From Alphaproteobacteria bacterium (lineage in GTDB: Bacteria; Pseudomonadota; Alphaproteobacteria; Rhodobacterales; Rhodobacteraceae), in the NCBI GenBank assembly GCA_030425395.1, contig JAUIAS010000022.1, forward strand, positions 1-50,328: a stretch of 50,328 bases of DNA, read 5' to 3'. Shown here in pieces: positions 25,565-33,933 of the stretch (its first letter is position 1; each line of letters starts with the position of its first letter). The translations under genes were made by a program, and so were the position numbers. The notes below the pieces were generated by a model that was not told the DNA's origin, searched no databases, and was given only the letters and a program-made list of their open reading frames with translations.

Positions 25565-25748
25565 ACAAAAAGAATTTTCACTTTTTCTGACAGACTGCGC
25601 TCTCCGTTCCCTCCGCGCGTCAGAGTCCAAATTTCGTGCAATCCAATCGCGCCAGCCGTGATAAATGGGGGGCGACGGAAAGGACACTTGTCGGGCTGTG
25701 CAATCTCTGGCATAGGCACCTTGCGCAATCGCTTGGCGGATCCACGAC

Positions 25749-26153
25749 ATGTTTGATTCAGATCACCATTTGGAAGTTGAATCCGGCTCTGAAAAGAGCT
25801 TTGGTATTGTTTTTGCTGTTGTTTTCGCCGTCATAGGGCTTTGGCCTCTTATTGGAGGCGAAGGTATCCGCATCTGGGCGATGGTTGTTGCGGGTCTGTT
25901 TCTGGCGGCTGGCTACCTGTTTCCGAAAATTCTCAAGTATCCCAATCTGATCTGGTTCAAGTTTGGCATGATGCTTGGAGCGGTGGTTTCCCCTATTGTC
26001 ATGGCTCTGGTTTATTTCGTTACGCTGGTCCCTTTTGGGGCCGTTGTCCGGTTACTGGGAAAGGACCTCCTTGGGGTGCGCCTTGATCCAAATGCTGAAA
26101 GTTACTGGATAGCGCGGGACACCCCCGCAGGGTCTATGAAAAACCAGTTCTAG
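25749..26153 (+). CDS. SxtJ-like membrane protein
   Basis: A 134-residue protein with three to four hydrophobic segments (GIVFAVVFAVIGLWPLI, IWAMVVAGLFLAAGYLFP, FGMMLGAVVSPIVMALVYF) and a family-like C-terminus GKDLLGVRLDPNAESYWI. This resembles the SxtJ family first named from saxitoxin clusters and commonly found beside DUF5989 and carbamoyltransferase genes, as here. The role is unknown. It opens the carbamoyltransferase/acyltransferase operon; about 180 bases upstream are free for a promoter, but no convincing box was found. Confidence 0.75.
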   Translation: MFDSDHHLEVESGSEKSFGIVFAVVFAVIGLWPLIGGEGIRIWAMVVAGLFLAAGYLFPKILKYPNLIWFKFGMMLGAVVSPIVMALVYFVTLVPFGAVVRLLGKDLLGVRLDPNAESYWIARDTPAGSMKNQF

Positions 26154-26164
26154 GAGTTTTTCGA

Positions 26165-26317
26165 ATGATTGAGTTTCTGTCTGAATTCTGGTCGTTTCTC
26201 AAGGTCAGGAAAAAGTTCTGGCTTCTGCCGGTTCTTGTCGTGTTGCTTCTCTTTGGCGGGCTGATCGTGCTTAGCCAGGGTTCGGCTGTGGCTCCGTTCG
26301 TTTATACGCTGTTCTGA
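26165..26317 (+). CDS. DUF5989-like small membrane protein
   Basis: A 50-residue protein (MIEFLSEFWSFLKVRKKFWL, then LPVLVVLLLFGGLIVLSQGSA) with one membrane helix. The FL-VRKK-WLLP motif and its place between the SxtJ-like protein and the carbamoyltransferase fit the DUF5989 family. The ATG follows TAGGAG at about 8 bases. Function is unknown; a membrane anchor or partner for the carbamoyltransferase is a guess. Confidence 0.8.
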   Translation: MIEFLSEFWSFLKVRKKFWLLPVLVVLLLFGGLIVLSQGSAVAPFVYTLF

Positions 26318-26321
26318 CGCC

Positions 26322-28157
26322 ATGACCGCAATTCTGGGAATTTCTGCCTTCTATCACGATAGTGCGGCAGCCCTGATTGTTGACGGCAAAGTGGTTGCCG
26401 CGGCTCAGGAAGAGCGCTTTACGCGCAAAAAGCATGACGCGCGTTTTCCCGTGAACGCGATCCAGTCTGCACTGGATCAGGCCGGCATCGAAATGAGCGA
26501 CGTGGATCACGTTGCCTTCTATGACAAGCCCTTTCTGAAGTTTGAGCGGCTTCTTGAAACCCATCTGGCCAGCGTGCCGTTTGGGTTCAGAACCTTTGCA
26601 ATGGCCATGCCGGTTTGGCTGAGCGAAAAACTGTTCCTGAAAAGCGTCCTTGTAAAAGAACTGAAGAAATTCGACCCGAATTTTTCAGGCAAGAAGTTGA
26701 TGTTTGGCGAACACCACCTCAGCCATGCGGCCAGCGCTTTTTATCCCTCGCCCTTCGATGAGGCTGTTGTTCTCACGCTCGACGGTGTGGGCGAATGGGC
26801 CACCTCAACGGTTTGCATCGGTCGGGGCAAATCGCTTGAGATCGTCAAGGAACTGCGGTTTCCACATTCCTTGGGCCTGCTGTATTCGGCATTCACGTAT
26901 TATACGGGCTTCAAGGTCAACAGCGGTGAATACAAGGTTATGGGCCTTGCACCCTATGGCGAGCCGCGCTTCAAAGATCTGATCCTCGAACACATCGTCG
27001 ATCTCAAGGCGGACGGGTCCTTCAAAATGGACATGTCCTATTTCAACTATGTCGCTGGCTTGACCATGACGAACCAGAAGTTCTCTGACTTGTTCGGAGA
27101 ACCGGTCCGCAAGCCGGAATCCGAAGAACTGACCCAGTTCCACATGGATGTTGCCGCATCTGTTCAGGCCGTGACCGAAGAAATCGTCCTTCGGATGACC
27201 AAGGCGCTGGCCGAGGAATACGATATTCCCAACCTGTGCCTCGCGGGTGGTGTTGCGTTGAACTGTGTCGCCAACGGTGAAGTGCTGCGGGCGGGCCATT
27301 TCAAGGATATCTGGGTGCAACCAGCGGCAGGCGATGCCGGTGGCGCGCTGGGTGTGGCCTATGCGGTCTGGCACAAGGAACTGGAAAACGATCGGACCGC
27401 CGAGGCGACCGATGCAATGCTGGGGTCGTATCTTGGCCCTAAATACGAAACCCCCCAGATCACGTCAGAGCTCAAGACCGCCGGTGCTGTGTTTGAGGAA
27501 TTGGGTGATGATGCAGTGATCGAGGCCACCGCCCGGGCATTGGCGGATGGCAAGGCAGTTGGCTGGTTTCAGGGCCGTATGGAATTCGGCCCACGTGCGC
27601 TGGGTGGACGTTCCATTCTGGGTGATCCACGGTCAGAAGACATGCAACGCACGCTGAACCTCAAGGTGAAATACCGCGAAAGCTTCCGTCCTTTTGCGCC
27701 ATCAGTGCTGCGCAGCGATGTTTCCGACTGGTTCGAGATCGACTATGACAGTCCTTACATGCTGTTGGTTGCCGGCGTAAGAGAAAGCATCCGTAAGGAA
27801 ATGAGCGCCGAAGAACAGGCGCTCTTCGGGATCGAAAAACTGAATGTCAAACGGTCCGAAATTCCGGCGGTTACCCATGTCGACTATTCTGCGCGCATTC
27901 AAACGGTGCACGAGCGGACCAACCCGCGCTACCATGCCCTTATTTCCAAGTTCAAGGATCTGACCGGTTGTCCCGTCGTGGTCAACACGTCCTTCAACGT
28001 GCGTGGCGAACCGATTGTGTGCACGCCAACGGACGCGTTCCGGTGTTTTATGGGAACCGAGCTTGATGTTCTGGTGATCGAAAACGTGATTATGCGTAAA
28101 GAAGATCAGAACATGTCCCTCCAGGAAGACTACAAGAACGAGTACGAGCTTGATTAA
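26322..28157 (+). CDS. Carbamoyltransferase (NodU/CmcH/TobZ family)
   Basis: A 611-residue ATP-dependent O-carbamoyltransferase. The N-terminal ASKHA-fold domain (residues 1 to about 370) shows GISAFYHDSAAALIVDG, EERFTRKKHDARFP, the metal/ATP histidines in HHLSHAASAFYPSPF, LTLDGVGEWATS and LCLAGGVALNCVANG. The C-terminal YrdC-like domain has RMEFGPRALGGRSILGDPR and VVNTSFNVRGEPIVCTPTDA. It uses carbamoyl phosphate and ATP to carbamoylate a hydroxyl group. The acyltransferase genes downstream suggest the acceptor is a sugar or surface polysaccharide, not an antibiotic (inference). The stop overlaps the next start. Confidence 0.93.
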   Translation: MTAILGISAFYHDSAAALIVDGKVVAAAQEERFTRKKHDARFPVNAIQSALDQAGIEMSDVDHVAFYDKPFLKFERLLETHLASVPFGFRTFAMAMPVWLSEKLFLKSVLVKELKKFDPNFSGKKLMFGEHHLSHAASAFYPSPFDEAVVLTLDGVGEWATSTVCIGRGKSLEIVKELRFPHSLGLLYSAFTYYTGFKVNSGEYKVMGLAPYGEPRFKDLILEHIVDLKADGSFKMDMSYFNYVAGLTMTNQKFSDLFGEPVRKPESEELTQFHMDVAASVQAVTEEIVLRMTKALAEEYDIPNLCLAGGVALNCVANGEVLRAGHFKDIWVQPAAGDAGGALGVAYAVWHKELENDRTAEATDAMLGSYLGPKYETPQITSELKTAGAVFEELGDDAVIEATARALADGKAVGWFQGRMEFGPRALGGRSILGDPRSEDMQRTLNLKVKYRESFRPFAPSVLRSDVSDWFEIDYDSPYMLLVAGVRESIRKEMSAEEQALFGIEKLNVKRSEIPAVTHVDYSARIQTVHERTNPRYHALISKFKDLTGCPVVVNTSFNVRGEPIVCTPTDAFRCFMGTELDVLVIENVIMRKEDQNMSLQEDYKNEYELD

Positions 28158-29217
28158 GTCCTGGCTGAAAACGGCATTCTGGTTTCTGGTTAGCTTTGCG
28201 ATACCGGTCATTCTGCTTGAGATTTTTCTCGGATTTACGCAAATCGTGGCCACATCGGCAAACACGCTGCCGGTTACCAAAAGCAACCCGATCATTACCC
28301 GTACGCCGAATTCCAGCTATCGCTGGGCGCGCGGGCCATTCGGGGAAATCAGCCATATAAAGACGGTCAACAATTTTGGCTTTGTCAGCCATCGGGACTT
28401 CGATCCCTATGCAGAAACCGAAACCATTGCACTCGTGGGTGGGTCTTGGGTATTGGCGAACGAAGTGACAATGCAGGAAAGCATCGGCTTTCAGCTTGAC
28501 GAAGCGGTTGCCGGGGACGTTTATCCGGTGTCTGCCAGCCAGCCAAACCTTGCCCAGAACCTCGGTTTTGTGCAGTTTGCTGATGATGTTCTGAAGACCG
28601 ACAAGGTTGTTGTGGTTCTTGCCAATGATCATCTGGGCAATGCTCTGACGGATCGTCAACCGGGCAAAAGGGTCTTTGATGAGAACGGCGATCTTGTCAT
28701 CAAGACGGATTTCGTGCCTTCGTTGGGATACCGGCTCTTCACCCAGACAAATATTGCGAATTACCTTTTCAAGAATATCCAGATTCAGCGGCTTTTGTCA
28801 GGCGCGCCGCAAACCGACCCCGCCGCCCCCAAGGCGACCCCCTCAGAAGGGCAAATTGCGGAAAAACAACGCCAAACAGAAACCGCGATACGTTTCTTTG
28901 TCCAAGGCGTGCTGGAAACCGGGTACGCCCCCGAGGATATGTTGTTTGTCTTCGTTCCGGATTTCGGGGCCGCCGAAACCGGCCAGCCACGCCCGGCAAC
29001 TTCTCGGTTCCGCGAATTGGCCGTGGCACTTGAGGCAGAAGGTCTTGCGACCTTGGACATTCACGATGACTTCGTGGCCGATTTCAAGAAGAACCAAAAG
29101 ACATTTACGATCCCGAATGATCCCCACTGGAACGGCTACGGGCAACGTTTGGCGGCACGGCTGATCGCTGCCCATCCCGTCCTTGCCCCGACCGAAGACC
29201 AAACGGTAAACCAATGA
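28150..29217 (+). CDS. SGNH-like membrane-anchored acyl-esterase/acetyltransferase (AlgJ/AlgX type)
   Basis: A 355-residue protein with an N-terminal membrane anchor (TAFWFLVSFAIPVILLEIFLGF) and an extracytoplasmic SGNH-like domain: GGSWVLANEV near residue 98 at the block I position and IPNDPHWNGYGQ near 325 with the D-x-H pair. Such proteins act with MBOAT partners to acetylate polysaccharides. The start is a TTG at 28150 that overlaps the carbamoyltransferase stop; there is no better in-frame start before the anchor. A proline-alanine linker with a charged helix (residues 218-240) interrupts the domain. It overlaps the next gene by ATGA. Confidence 0.72.
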   Translation: MIKSWLKTAFWFLVSFAIPVILLEIFLGFTQIVATSANTLPVTKSNPIITRTPNSSYRWARGPFGEISHIKTVNNFGFVSHRDFDPYAETETIALVGGSWVLANEVTMQESIGFQLDEAVAGDVYPVSASQPNLAQNLGFVQFADDVLKTDKVVVVLANDHLGNALTDRQPGKRVFDENGDLVIKTDFVPSLGYRLFTQTNIANYLFKNIQIQRLLSGAPQTDPAAPKATPSEGQIAEKQRQTETAIRFFVQGVLETGYAPEDMLFVFVPDFGAAETGQPRPATSRFRELAVALEAEGLATLDIHDDFVADFKKNQKTFTIPNDPHWNGYGQRLAARLIAAHPVLAPTEDQTVNQ

Positions 29218-30152
29218 AAAACGCTCTCGTCGTCATCATTACACTTCTCATCAGTGTCGTCCTCCTTGAGGTCGGCTTGCGCGTCAAAAATCTGAACATG
29301 CGCAACTATGACATCGAGATGTGGAAATATTCCAAGGAACTCAAGTTCCGAAGCGACGATCCCGTTCTTGGGCATGAGCATGTCAAGAACGACACCGCAG
29401 TTTTACAGTCCACGGAGTTCCGGACCAATTCCTTTGGGATGCGTGGCGCAGAACCCCGTGATGATGCGGACCGCCGTATCCTGTTTCTCGGAAGCTCGAT
29501 CACCCTTGGATGGGGGGTGGCCGAAGAGGACACCATGACTGTCCTTCTGGATGAGGCGCTTGGGACAGAAACAGAGGTTCTGAATGCCGGGATCGGCAAC
29601 TATAACGCGGTCCGTTATATCCACGCGTTCCTGAAATCCGGCAAAGTTCTGGAACCGACAGATATCGTGGTCCATTATTTCGTCAACGATGCGGAAAAAC
29701 TGGATCAGGGCCGCGATAGCTGGCTTTTGCGGAACAGCCAGCTTGCCGTCATGGGCTGGATCATGGTCCAGCGGATCAATGCCATGTTCAGTGGGGGCGA
29801 TCTGGTCAGCCACTATCAGGCTGTCTATGCCGAAGACGCGCCCGGCTACCGCGAAGCACGTGAGGCGCTGGCGGATTTGGCGAACTATGCAAACGAAAAC
29901 GACGTGCGCCTGTATTTCACCATGGTGCCGGACGTTCATAACCTCGCCGATTACAAATTCGGCTTTATCCATGACAAGATGAAGTCCGTGGCCGATGGGT
30001 TGGGCGTGCCTTACATTGATCTTTTGCCCGCGTTCAAAGGCATCACCGACCCGCAAGAAGTCTGGGCCATGCCCGGTGATCCGCATCCCAACGCGATGGG
30101 GCACCGTTTGATGGCAGAATATCTCAAACCCAGACTGGACTTGAACAATTGA
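29214..30152 (+). CDS. SGNH/GDSL hydrolase-like protein with N-terminal anchor
   Basis: A 312-residue protein with an N-terminal hydrophobic segment (ALVVIITLLISVVLLEVGL). Catalytic blocks are visible: LFLGSSITLGWGVAEEDT near residue 85 (nucleophile serine), NAGIGNYNAV (block II glycine), HYFVNDAEKLDQ (block III asparagine) and PGDPHPNAMGHRLMAEYL (block V Asp/His). It probably removes or transfers acyl groups on a sugar or lipid outside the membrane. It is coupled to both neighbours by 4-base overlaps. Confidence 0.85.
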   Translation: MKNALVVIITLLISVVLLEVGLRVKNLNMRNYDIEMWKYSKELKFRSDDPVLGHEHVKNDTAVLQSTEFRTNSFGMRGAEPRDDADRRILFLGSSITLGWGVAEEDTMTVLLDEALGTETEVLNAGIGNYNAVRYIHAFLKSGKVLEPTDIVVHYFVNDAEKLDQGRDSWLLRNSQLAVMGWIMVQRINAMFSGGDLVSHYQAVYAEDAPGYREAREALADLANYANENDVRLYFTMVPDVHNLADYKFGFIHDKMKSVADGLGVPYIDLLPAFKGITDPQEVWAMPGDPHPNAMGHRLMAEYLKPRLDLNN

Positions 30153-31492
30153 TTTTCAGCTCGCTGGAATTTCTACTGTTCTTTGCGGTCTATTTTGCGG
30201 CCGCCATTTTGCTGCCCAAGCGGATTTACTTCATCCTGCTCGTCGCAGCGAGCCTTGTGTTCTACGGATGGTGGCGGGCTGAATACGTCCTGATACCGGT
30301 CGTGATTTCGGCGGGTGTTTACCTTGCCTGCCATGTTCTTGGGAAAACCGGGTTTTCCAGACGCAACGCGACCATCTCGGTCATCATCTTGCTGCTGCCT
30401 CTGGCATTCTTCAAATACACCAATTTCATCTTTGGCAGCGAGGTCATCACCTATGCGCTGCCGATCGGGATATCCTTCATCACCTTTTCCGGCATCGCCT
30501 ATGTGATTGATTATTACCGGGGCGATTACCGCAAAATAGAACCTTTCTCGGTGATCCTGGGCTATATCGTGTTCTTTCCCCAGCTGGTGGCCGGCCCAAT
30601 TCTGCGGCCGGGTGAACTGATCACTCAGATCAAGAAACCGTTCCGTTTCTCTTACAAGTATTTGTGCCTTGGGGCGCTGATCTTTTCCGTCGGCATTTTC
30701 AAGAAAATCTTTATCGCGGATCAGATCGCGGTTTGGGTGAACGAGTTCTATGCAGGGGATGTCGCGGTCAACCTTCCGAACATGCTGATCGCTGTGTATG
30801 GGTTCTCGGTTCAGATCTACTGCGATTTCAGCGGTTACACGGATATGGCCACGGGTGTTGCTCTTGCTCTTGGCGTCCGGTTGCCGCTGAATTTTGAACG
30901 CCCTTATCTGTCAAAATCCATCGCTGAATTCTGGCGTCGGTGGCACATGACGTTGTCTCGCTGGTTCCGCGATTACGTCTATATTCCGCTGGGCGGACGC
31001 GCAGGCAGCAAACTGACGCTCCTGCGCAACGTGCTGATCACCTTCGGGCTTTCGGGTCTGTGGCACGGTGCCGGGTTCAACTTTGTCGCCTGGGGTCTGA
31101 TCACCGGCCTCCTGATCTGGCTGCACCGGGTATTTCCTCTGGGCCAACTGCTTCGGCTACCGTCGGCTTTGCGCGTCTTTCTGACCTTCAATCTTGTGAC
31201 GGTTCTCTGGATATTGTTCCGCGATCGCGATCTTTACCTGTTCAAGGCGCTGTCCGATATGCCCTTCAGCGATCTGCTTGTCTTTGATCAAAGCCTGACC
31301 AGCATGATTTTCCCGGTGGTCTTGATCGCGATCACGATGGTTTTGCACCCTTGGGACAGCCGCGTTTACTATATCCGGCTGCATCGCAAGATCGGCAAGG
31401 CATATAGCCTGTTCTTTGCGCTTCTGATTATCCTTGCGACCACGATCTTCAGCACCGGAAGCTCGGCCGAGTTCATCTATTTCGATTTCTGA
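30149..31492 (+). CDS. MBOAT family O-acyltransferase (AlgI/DltB-like)
   Basis: A 447-residue polytopic membrane O-acyltransferase. The AlgI/DltB signature is present: LSKSIAEFWRRWHMTLSRWF, RDYVYIPLGG and the invariant histidine in GLWHGAGFNFVAWG. It would pass acyl, usually acetyl, groups across the membrane to an SGNH partner that modifies a glycan. The start is TTG at 30149, overlapping the previous stop, a second TTG start in this operon. It is the last gene of the carbamoyl/acyl-transfer operon. Confidence 0.92.
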   Translation: MIFSSLEFLLFFAVYFAAAILLPKRIYFILLVAASLVFYGWWRAEYVLIPVVISAGVYLACHVLGKTGFSRRNATISVIILLLPLAFFKYTNFIFGSEVITYALPIGISFITFSGIAYVIDYYRGDYRKIEPFSVILGYIVFFPQLVAGPILRPGELITQIKKPFRFSYKYLCLGALIFSVGIFKKIFIADQIAVWVNEFYAGDVAVNLPNMLIAVYGFSVQIYCDFSGYTDMATGVALALGVRLPLNFERPYLSKSIAEFWRRWHMTLSRWFRDYVYIPLGGRAGSKLTLLRNVLITFGLSGLWHGAGFNFVAWGLITGLLIWLHRVFPLGQLLRLPSALRVFLTFNLVTVLWILFRDRDLYLFKALSDMPFSDLLVFDQSLTSMIFPVVLIAITMVLHPWDSRVYYIRLHRKIGKAYSLFFALLIILATTIFSTGSSAEFIYFDF

Positions 31493-31580
31493 CGCGCCCG
31501 CACCACCTGATCACTGCCGCCACGCTTCAAGCTGATAGAAATCGGCGTAGAGCCGCTTCAATCAATTCAAAGCAAGGTGC

Positions 31581-33362
31581 TTACAGCCCCAACAGCATCA
31601 ACGGCAGGAACAGCAGGCCGCCCAGTCCACCAAAGTCAAAGCCGTCATCATCGTCCTTGTCGGCAAAGATCGGCGCTTCGTCGTCAACCACTTCGTCTTC
31701 ATAGACGATGGGTTCATCGACAGTCACAAACGGCAACGAGAATTCCGGCTCCGGCCCTTCGATAACCTCAGGTTCTTGGCCATCGTCTTGCAGGTCCTCG
31801 ACCTCGAACGCAGTAAGATCTTCTTCACCGCTGTCGCCGATCAGAGCCTGCATCGGATCGGTATAGTCCGGGCCAAATACCTCAACCCGCATGATCTCAT
31901 AAGCACCCAACTCGGCTTGGATGAACCCGTCGGAAAAGTCAGTCTCGTCGCTCAGGTCACGCACTTCTGCTTCGGCAAAGCGGCTCAGCGGGTTTTCGCC
32001 CTCGGCCACGCCAAGGATGTCCACCGTCACATCCTGCGCCCCGGAAAAAATGCCTGTTGCGTCAATATCAACGTCCGCGCCCTCTTCACCGTTGGCGGCA
32101 ATAAAGAAAACGGCGCGGTCTTCGCCCGCAAAGAAATGGACAGTTTGATCTTCTTCAACCAGTTCGGTTTCCCGCCGGGTGGAACCGTCGAGGTCGATCT
32201 TGCGCAGACCCGGCAAACTTTCCGACATCATCTTGAACATCTCGCCCGGCGCGGTCAGTTCGGTGATCCCTTCGCGTCCTGCAAGGTCAGTCGCGGTGTT
32301 TTGCTGAACCGCCCAGACATTGGCCGCCTCCACATCGAAGGACGTCATCGCCTCGGACAGGTTGATCATTTCATGGGCGTTAACCAGACCGTAGGTTTCG
32401 TTTTCCTCTCCCGCATAGGGGCGGCTGCGGCTGTTCCATTCGGTCACATATTTGGTAATGTCGTCAAAGTGGTCGACAAACACGTCATCAGCGACAGAAT
32501 AGTCATAGTACCAGCTGTTCTGCGCATCAAACCCGCGCCCATAGACGTGCGCAACAACGCCGTCTACCGCCTGGATTTCTTCGGGCTGGTCAAATTCCCG
32601 CACCAACAGCGCATTGGCCACCCGCGACCAACTCACATCACCGCTGTTAAAGGTGAACAGGTCTTCGGGGAATTCCATCCCGTAATCTTCGGACAACGCG
32701 GCCAGAGCCTCTTGCGAGGTTTCGTAATCGGCATATTCCGATCTCAGGTCCGCGTGTTTGTAGTTATACCCCATCTGAACGATGATATCGGTATCCTGAA
32801 ACATCGCGGCGTCGGGATGCGCGTTAATCTCATCGTCCAGAATGGCGGCCATCTCGCTTGCCAAACGGCCATATTCCACCGACGACATCTCGCCGCTGCC
32901 GTAATACTCATTGCCAATCTCAAAGGCCTTGATCTCGGGCGAGCCATACTGGCCGTCCAGCGTATCACGAATAAAACCACGCAATTCGTCTTCGTCGAAT
33001 TCGGGATAGCGGTTGCCGTTTGCGTCTGTCTCTTCGGTCATGCGCCGCAAGGTCGGCAAGACCACGGTGACGGCTATGTTGTTATCCGCGGCCCATGCCA
33101 TGAATTCGTCATAGGGCAGGAAATCTTCGGCTTCTCCGGTGACAAGCGATATAGGGGCCGGGTTTGTCGGATCGGACAGATCAAACAACCGCTCCGTCAA
33201 GGCACCGCCGGGATACCGGACATGGGTCACACCCAGATCCGCGATCACATCATCATACGTGCCTTCCGCGCCCAACTGATCGACGGTTGCCAGAATATTG
33301 GCACCAAAATGCAGCTGGGTGAAAGTATCTCCGACAGGGGCCGTCGCAATAATTCGGGTCAT
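31581..33362 (-). CDS. Putative secreted glycoside hydrolase (clan GH-A-like), paralogue 1
   Basis: A 593-residue protein that looks like a TIM-barrel glycosidase of the alpha-L-arabinofuranosidase/GH39/GH79 kind. HVRYPGGALTER is near residue 48; the acid/base candidate is E152 in FEIGNEYYGSG and the nucleophile candidate E308 in YVTEWN. A calcium-loop-like DANGNRYPEFDE lies at 113-124. A beta-sandwich-like region follows the barrel. The last 100 residues are acidic and end in GFDFGGLGGLLFLPLM. No N-terminal signal is seen. The paralogue at 44404-46137 keeps both glutamates at the same residue numbers. Substrate is unknown, possibly a self-made exopolysaccharide. Confidence 0.72.
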   Translation of the reverse strand: MTRIIATAPVGDTFTQLHFGANILATVDQLGAEGTYDDVIADLGVTHVRYPGGALTERLFDLSDPTNPAPISLVTGEAEDFLPYDEFMAWAADNNIAVTVVLPTLRRMTEETDANGNRYPEFDEDELRGFIRDTLDGQYGSPEIKAFEIGNEYYGSGEMSSVEYGRLASEMAAILDDEINAHPDAAMFQDTDIIVQMGYNYKHADLRSEYADYETSQEALAALSEDYGMEFPEDLFTFNSGDVSWSRVANALLVREFDQPEEIQAVDGVVAHVYGRGFDAQNSWYYDYSVADDVFVDHFDDITKYVTEWNSRSRPYAGEENETYGLVNAHEMINLSEAMTSFDVEAANVWAVQQNTATDLAGREGITELTAPGEMFKMMSESLPGLRKIDLDGSTRRETELVEEDQTVHFFAGEDRAVFFIAANGEEGADVDIDATGIFSGAQDVTVDILGVAEGENPLSRFAEAEVRDLSDETDFSDGFIQAELGAYEIMRVEVFGPDYTDPMQALIGDSGEEDLTAFEVEDLQDDGQEPEVIEGPEPEFSLPFVTVDEPIVYEDEVVDDEAPIFADKDDDDGFDFGGLGGLLFLPLMLLGL

Positions 33363-33933
33363 CTCTTGTGTCTTTCAAATGAACCAAGTCGCTTGCGTTC
33401 GGAGCGGGTTTTGCGGAATGCGAAACGTTGCTTTTGAAAAATGCGACTTACTGAATATGATAACGGCAGAGATAGCCAACTGTTCTGGGCCGGACCTCGT
33501 GTCAAAAGTGTCGGGATATAATAATCAGATACCGCCAATGACCCTAAGCGCAGCATCGTTTCCAAAATGGAATGAATCGATCAAACGATGATGCAGCACC
33601 TTATTGGGATAGCGGCCGGAACTTCCGGCCCTACCGTCACGCGCTTACGAAACCATGCAATCAGGATGAAATTTGGCCCTGAAACCAAGGGATTCGCGCG
33701 CCGCCCGGTACTGTCGGAACGCCGCCTGAAACCTCAGCGGCCGTTACTGCAACAGGCCAGGCCAGCTACGCAATCCACACCGGGCCAACGCCCCCGCCAC
33801 GATTGCGCCGATCAACTCGGCAGAACGCGGGCTCCAAAACATCATCCACCCGGGGATCATCCCACTTGTTTGTTGACAGAAGGTCGCAAGCCACGTCACC
33901 AATTGGGAAACAATCGCCACAGGGGGGGATACC
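33363..33933. other. 571-base intergenic region with a 17-base palindrome
   Basis: No gene could be supported. It contains a near-perfect palindrome GGCCGGAA-C-TTCCGGCC (33614-33630) and a TTGACA (33873-33878) in a stretch GTTGACAGAAGGTCGCAA. That stretch matches 17 of 18 bases of the segment upstream of tctC at 1686-1703. Promoters for the divergent glycosidase-like gene and the giant kinase-like gene probably lie here. The rest shows nothing recognisable. Confidence 0.5.

Noticed and set aside
25727-25748. TGGC...TTGC-like sequence before the SxtJ-like gene (near 25709-25726) as a sigma-54 promoter
   Set aside because: GG and GC are 12 bases apart instead of 10, so it cannot act as a -24/-12 element.
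31581-33362. The C-terminal tail of the glycosidase-like protein as a PEP-CTERM or VPLPA-CTERM sorting signal
   Set aside because: There is no PEP or VPLPA motif and no basic cluster at the end, both needed for those classes.
31776-33437. A 553-codon plus-strand open frame antisense to glycosidase paralogue 1
   Set aside because: It is a shadow of a GC-rich gene; the minus-strand frame has clear motifs and a paralogue, the plus-strand one none.
33588-33933. Plus-strand open frame before the giant gene as a coding region
   Set aside because: Composition is Arg/Pro/His-rich as in out-of-frame translation, and it overlaps the better-supported start of the giant gene.
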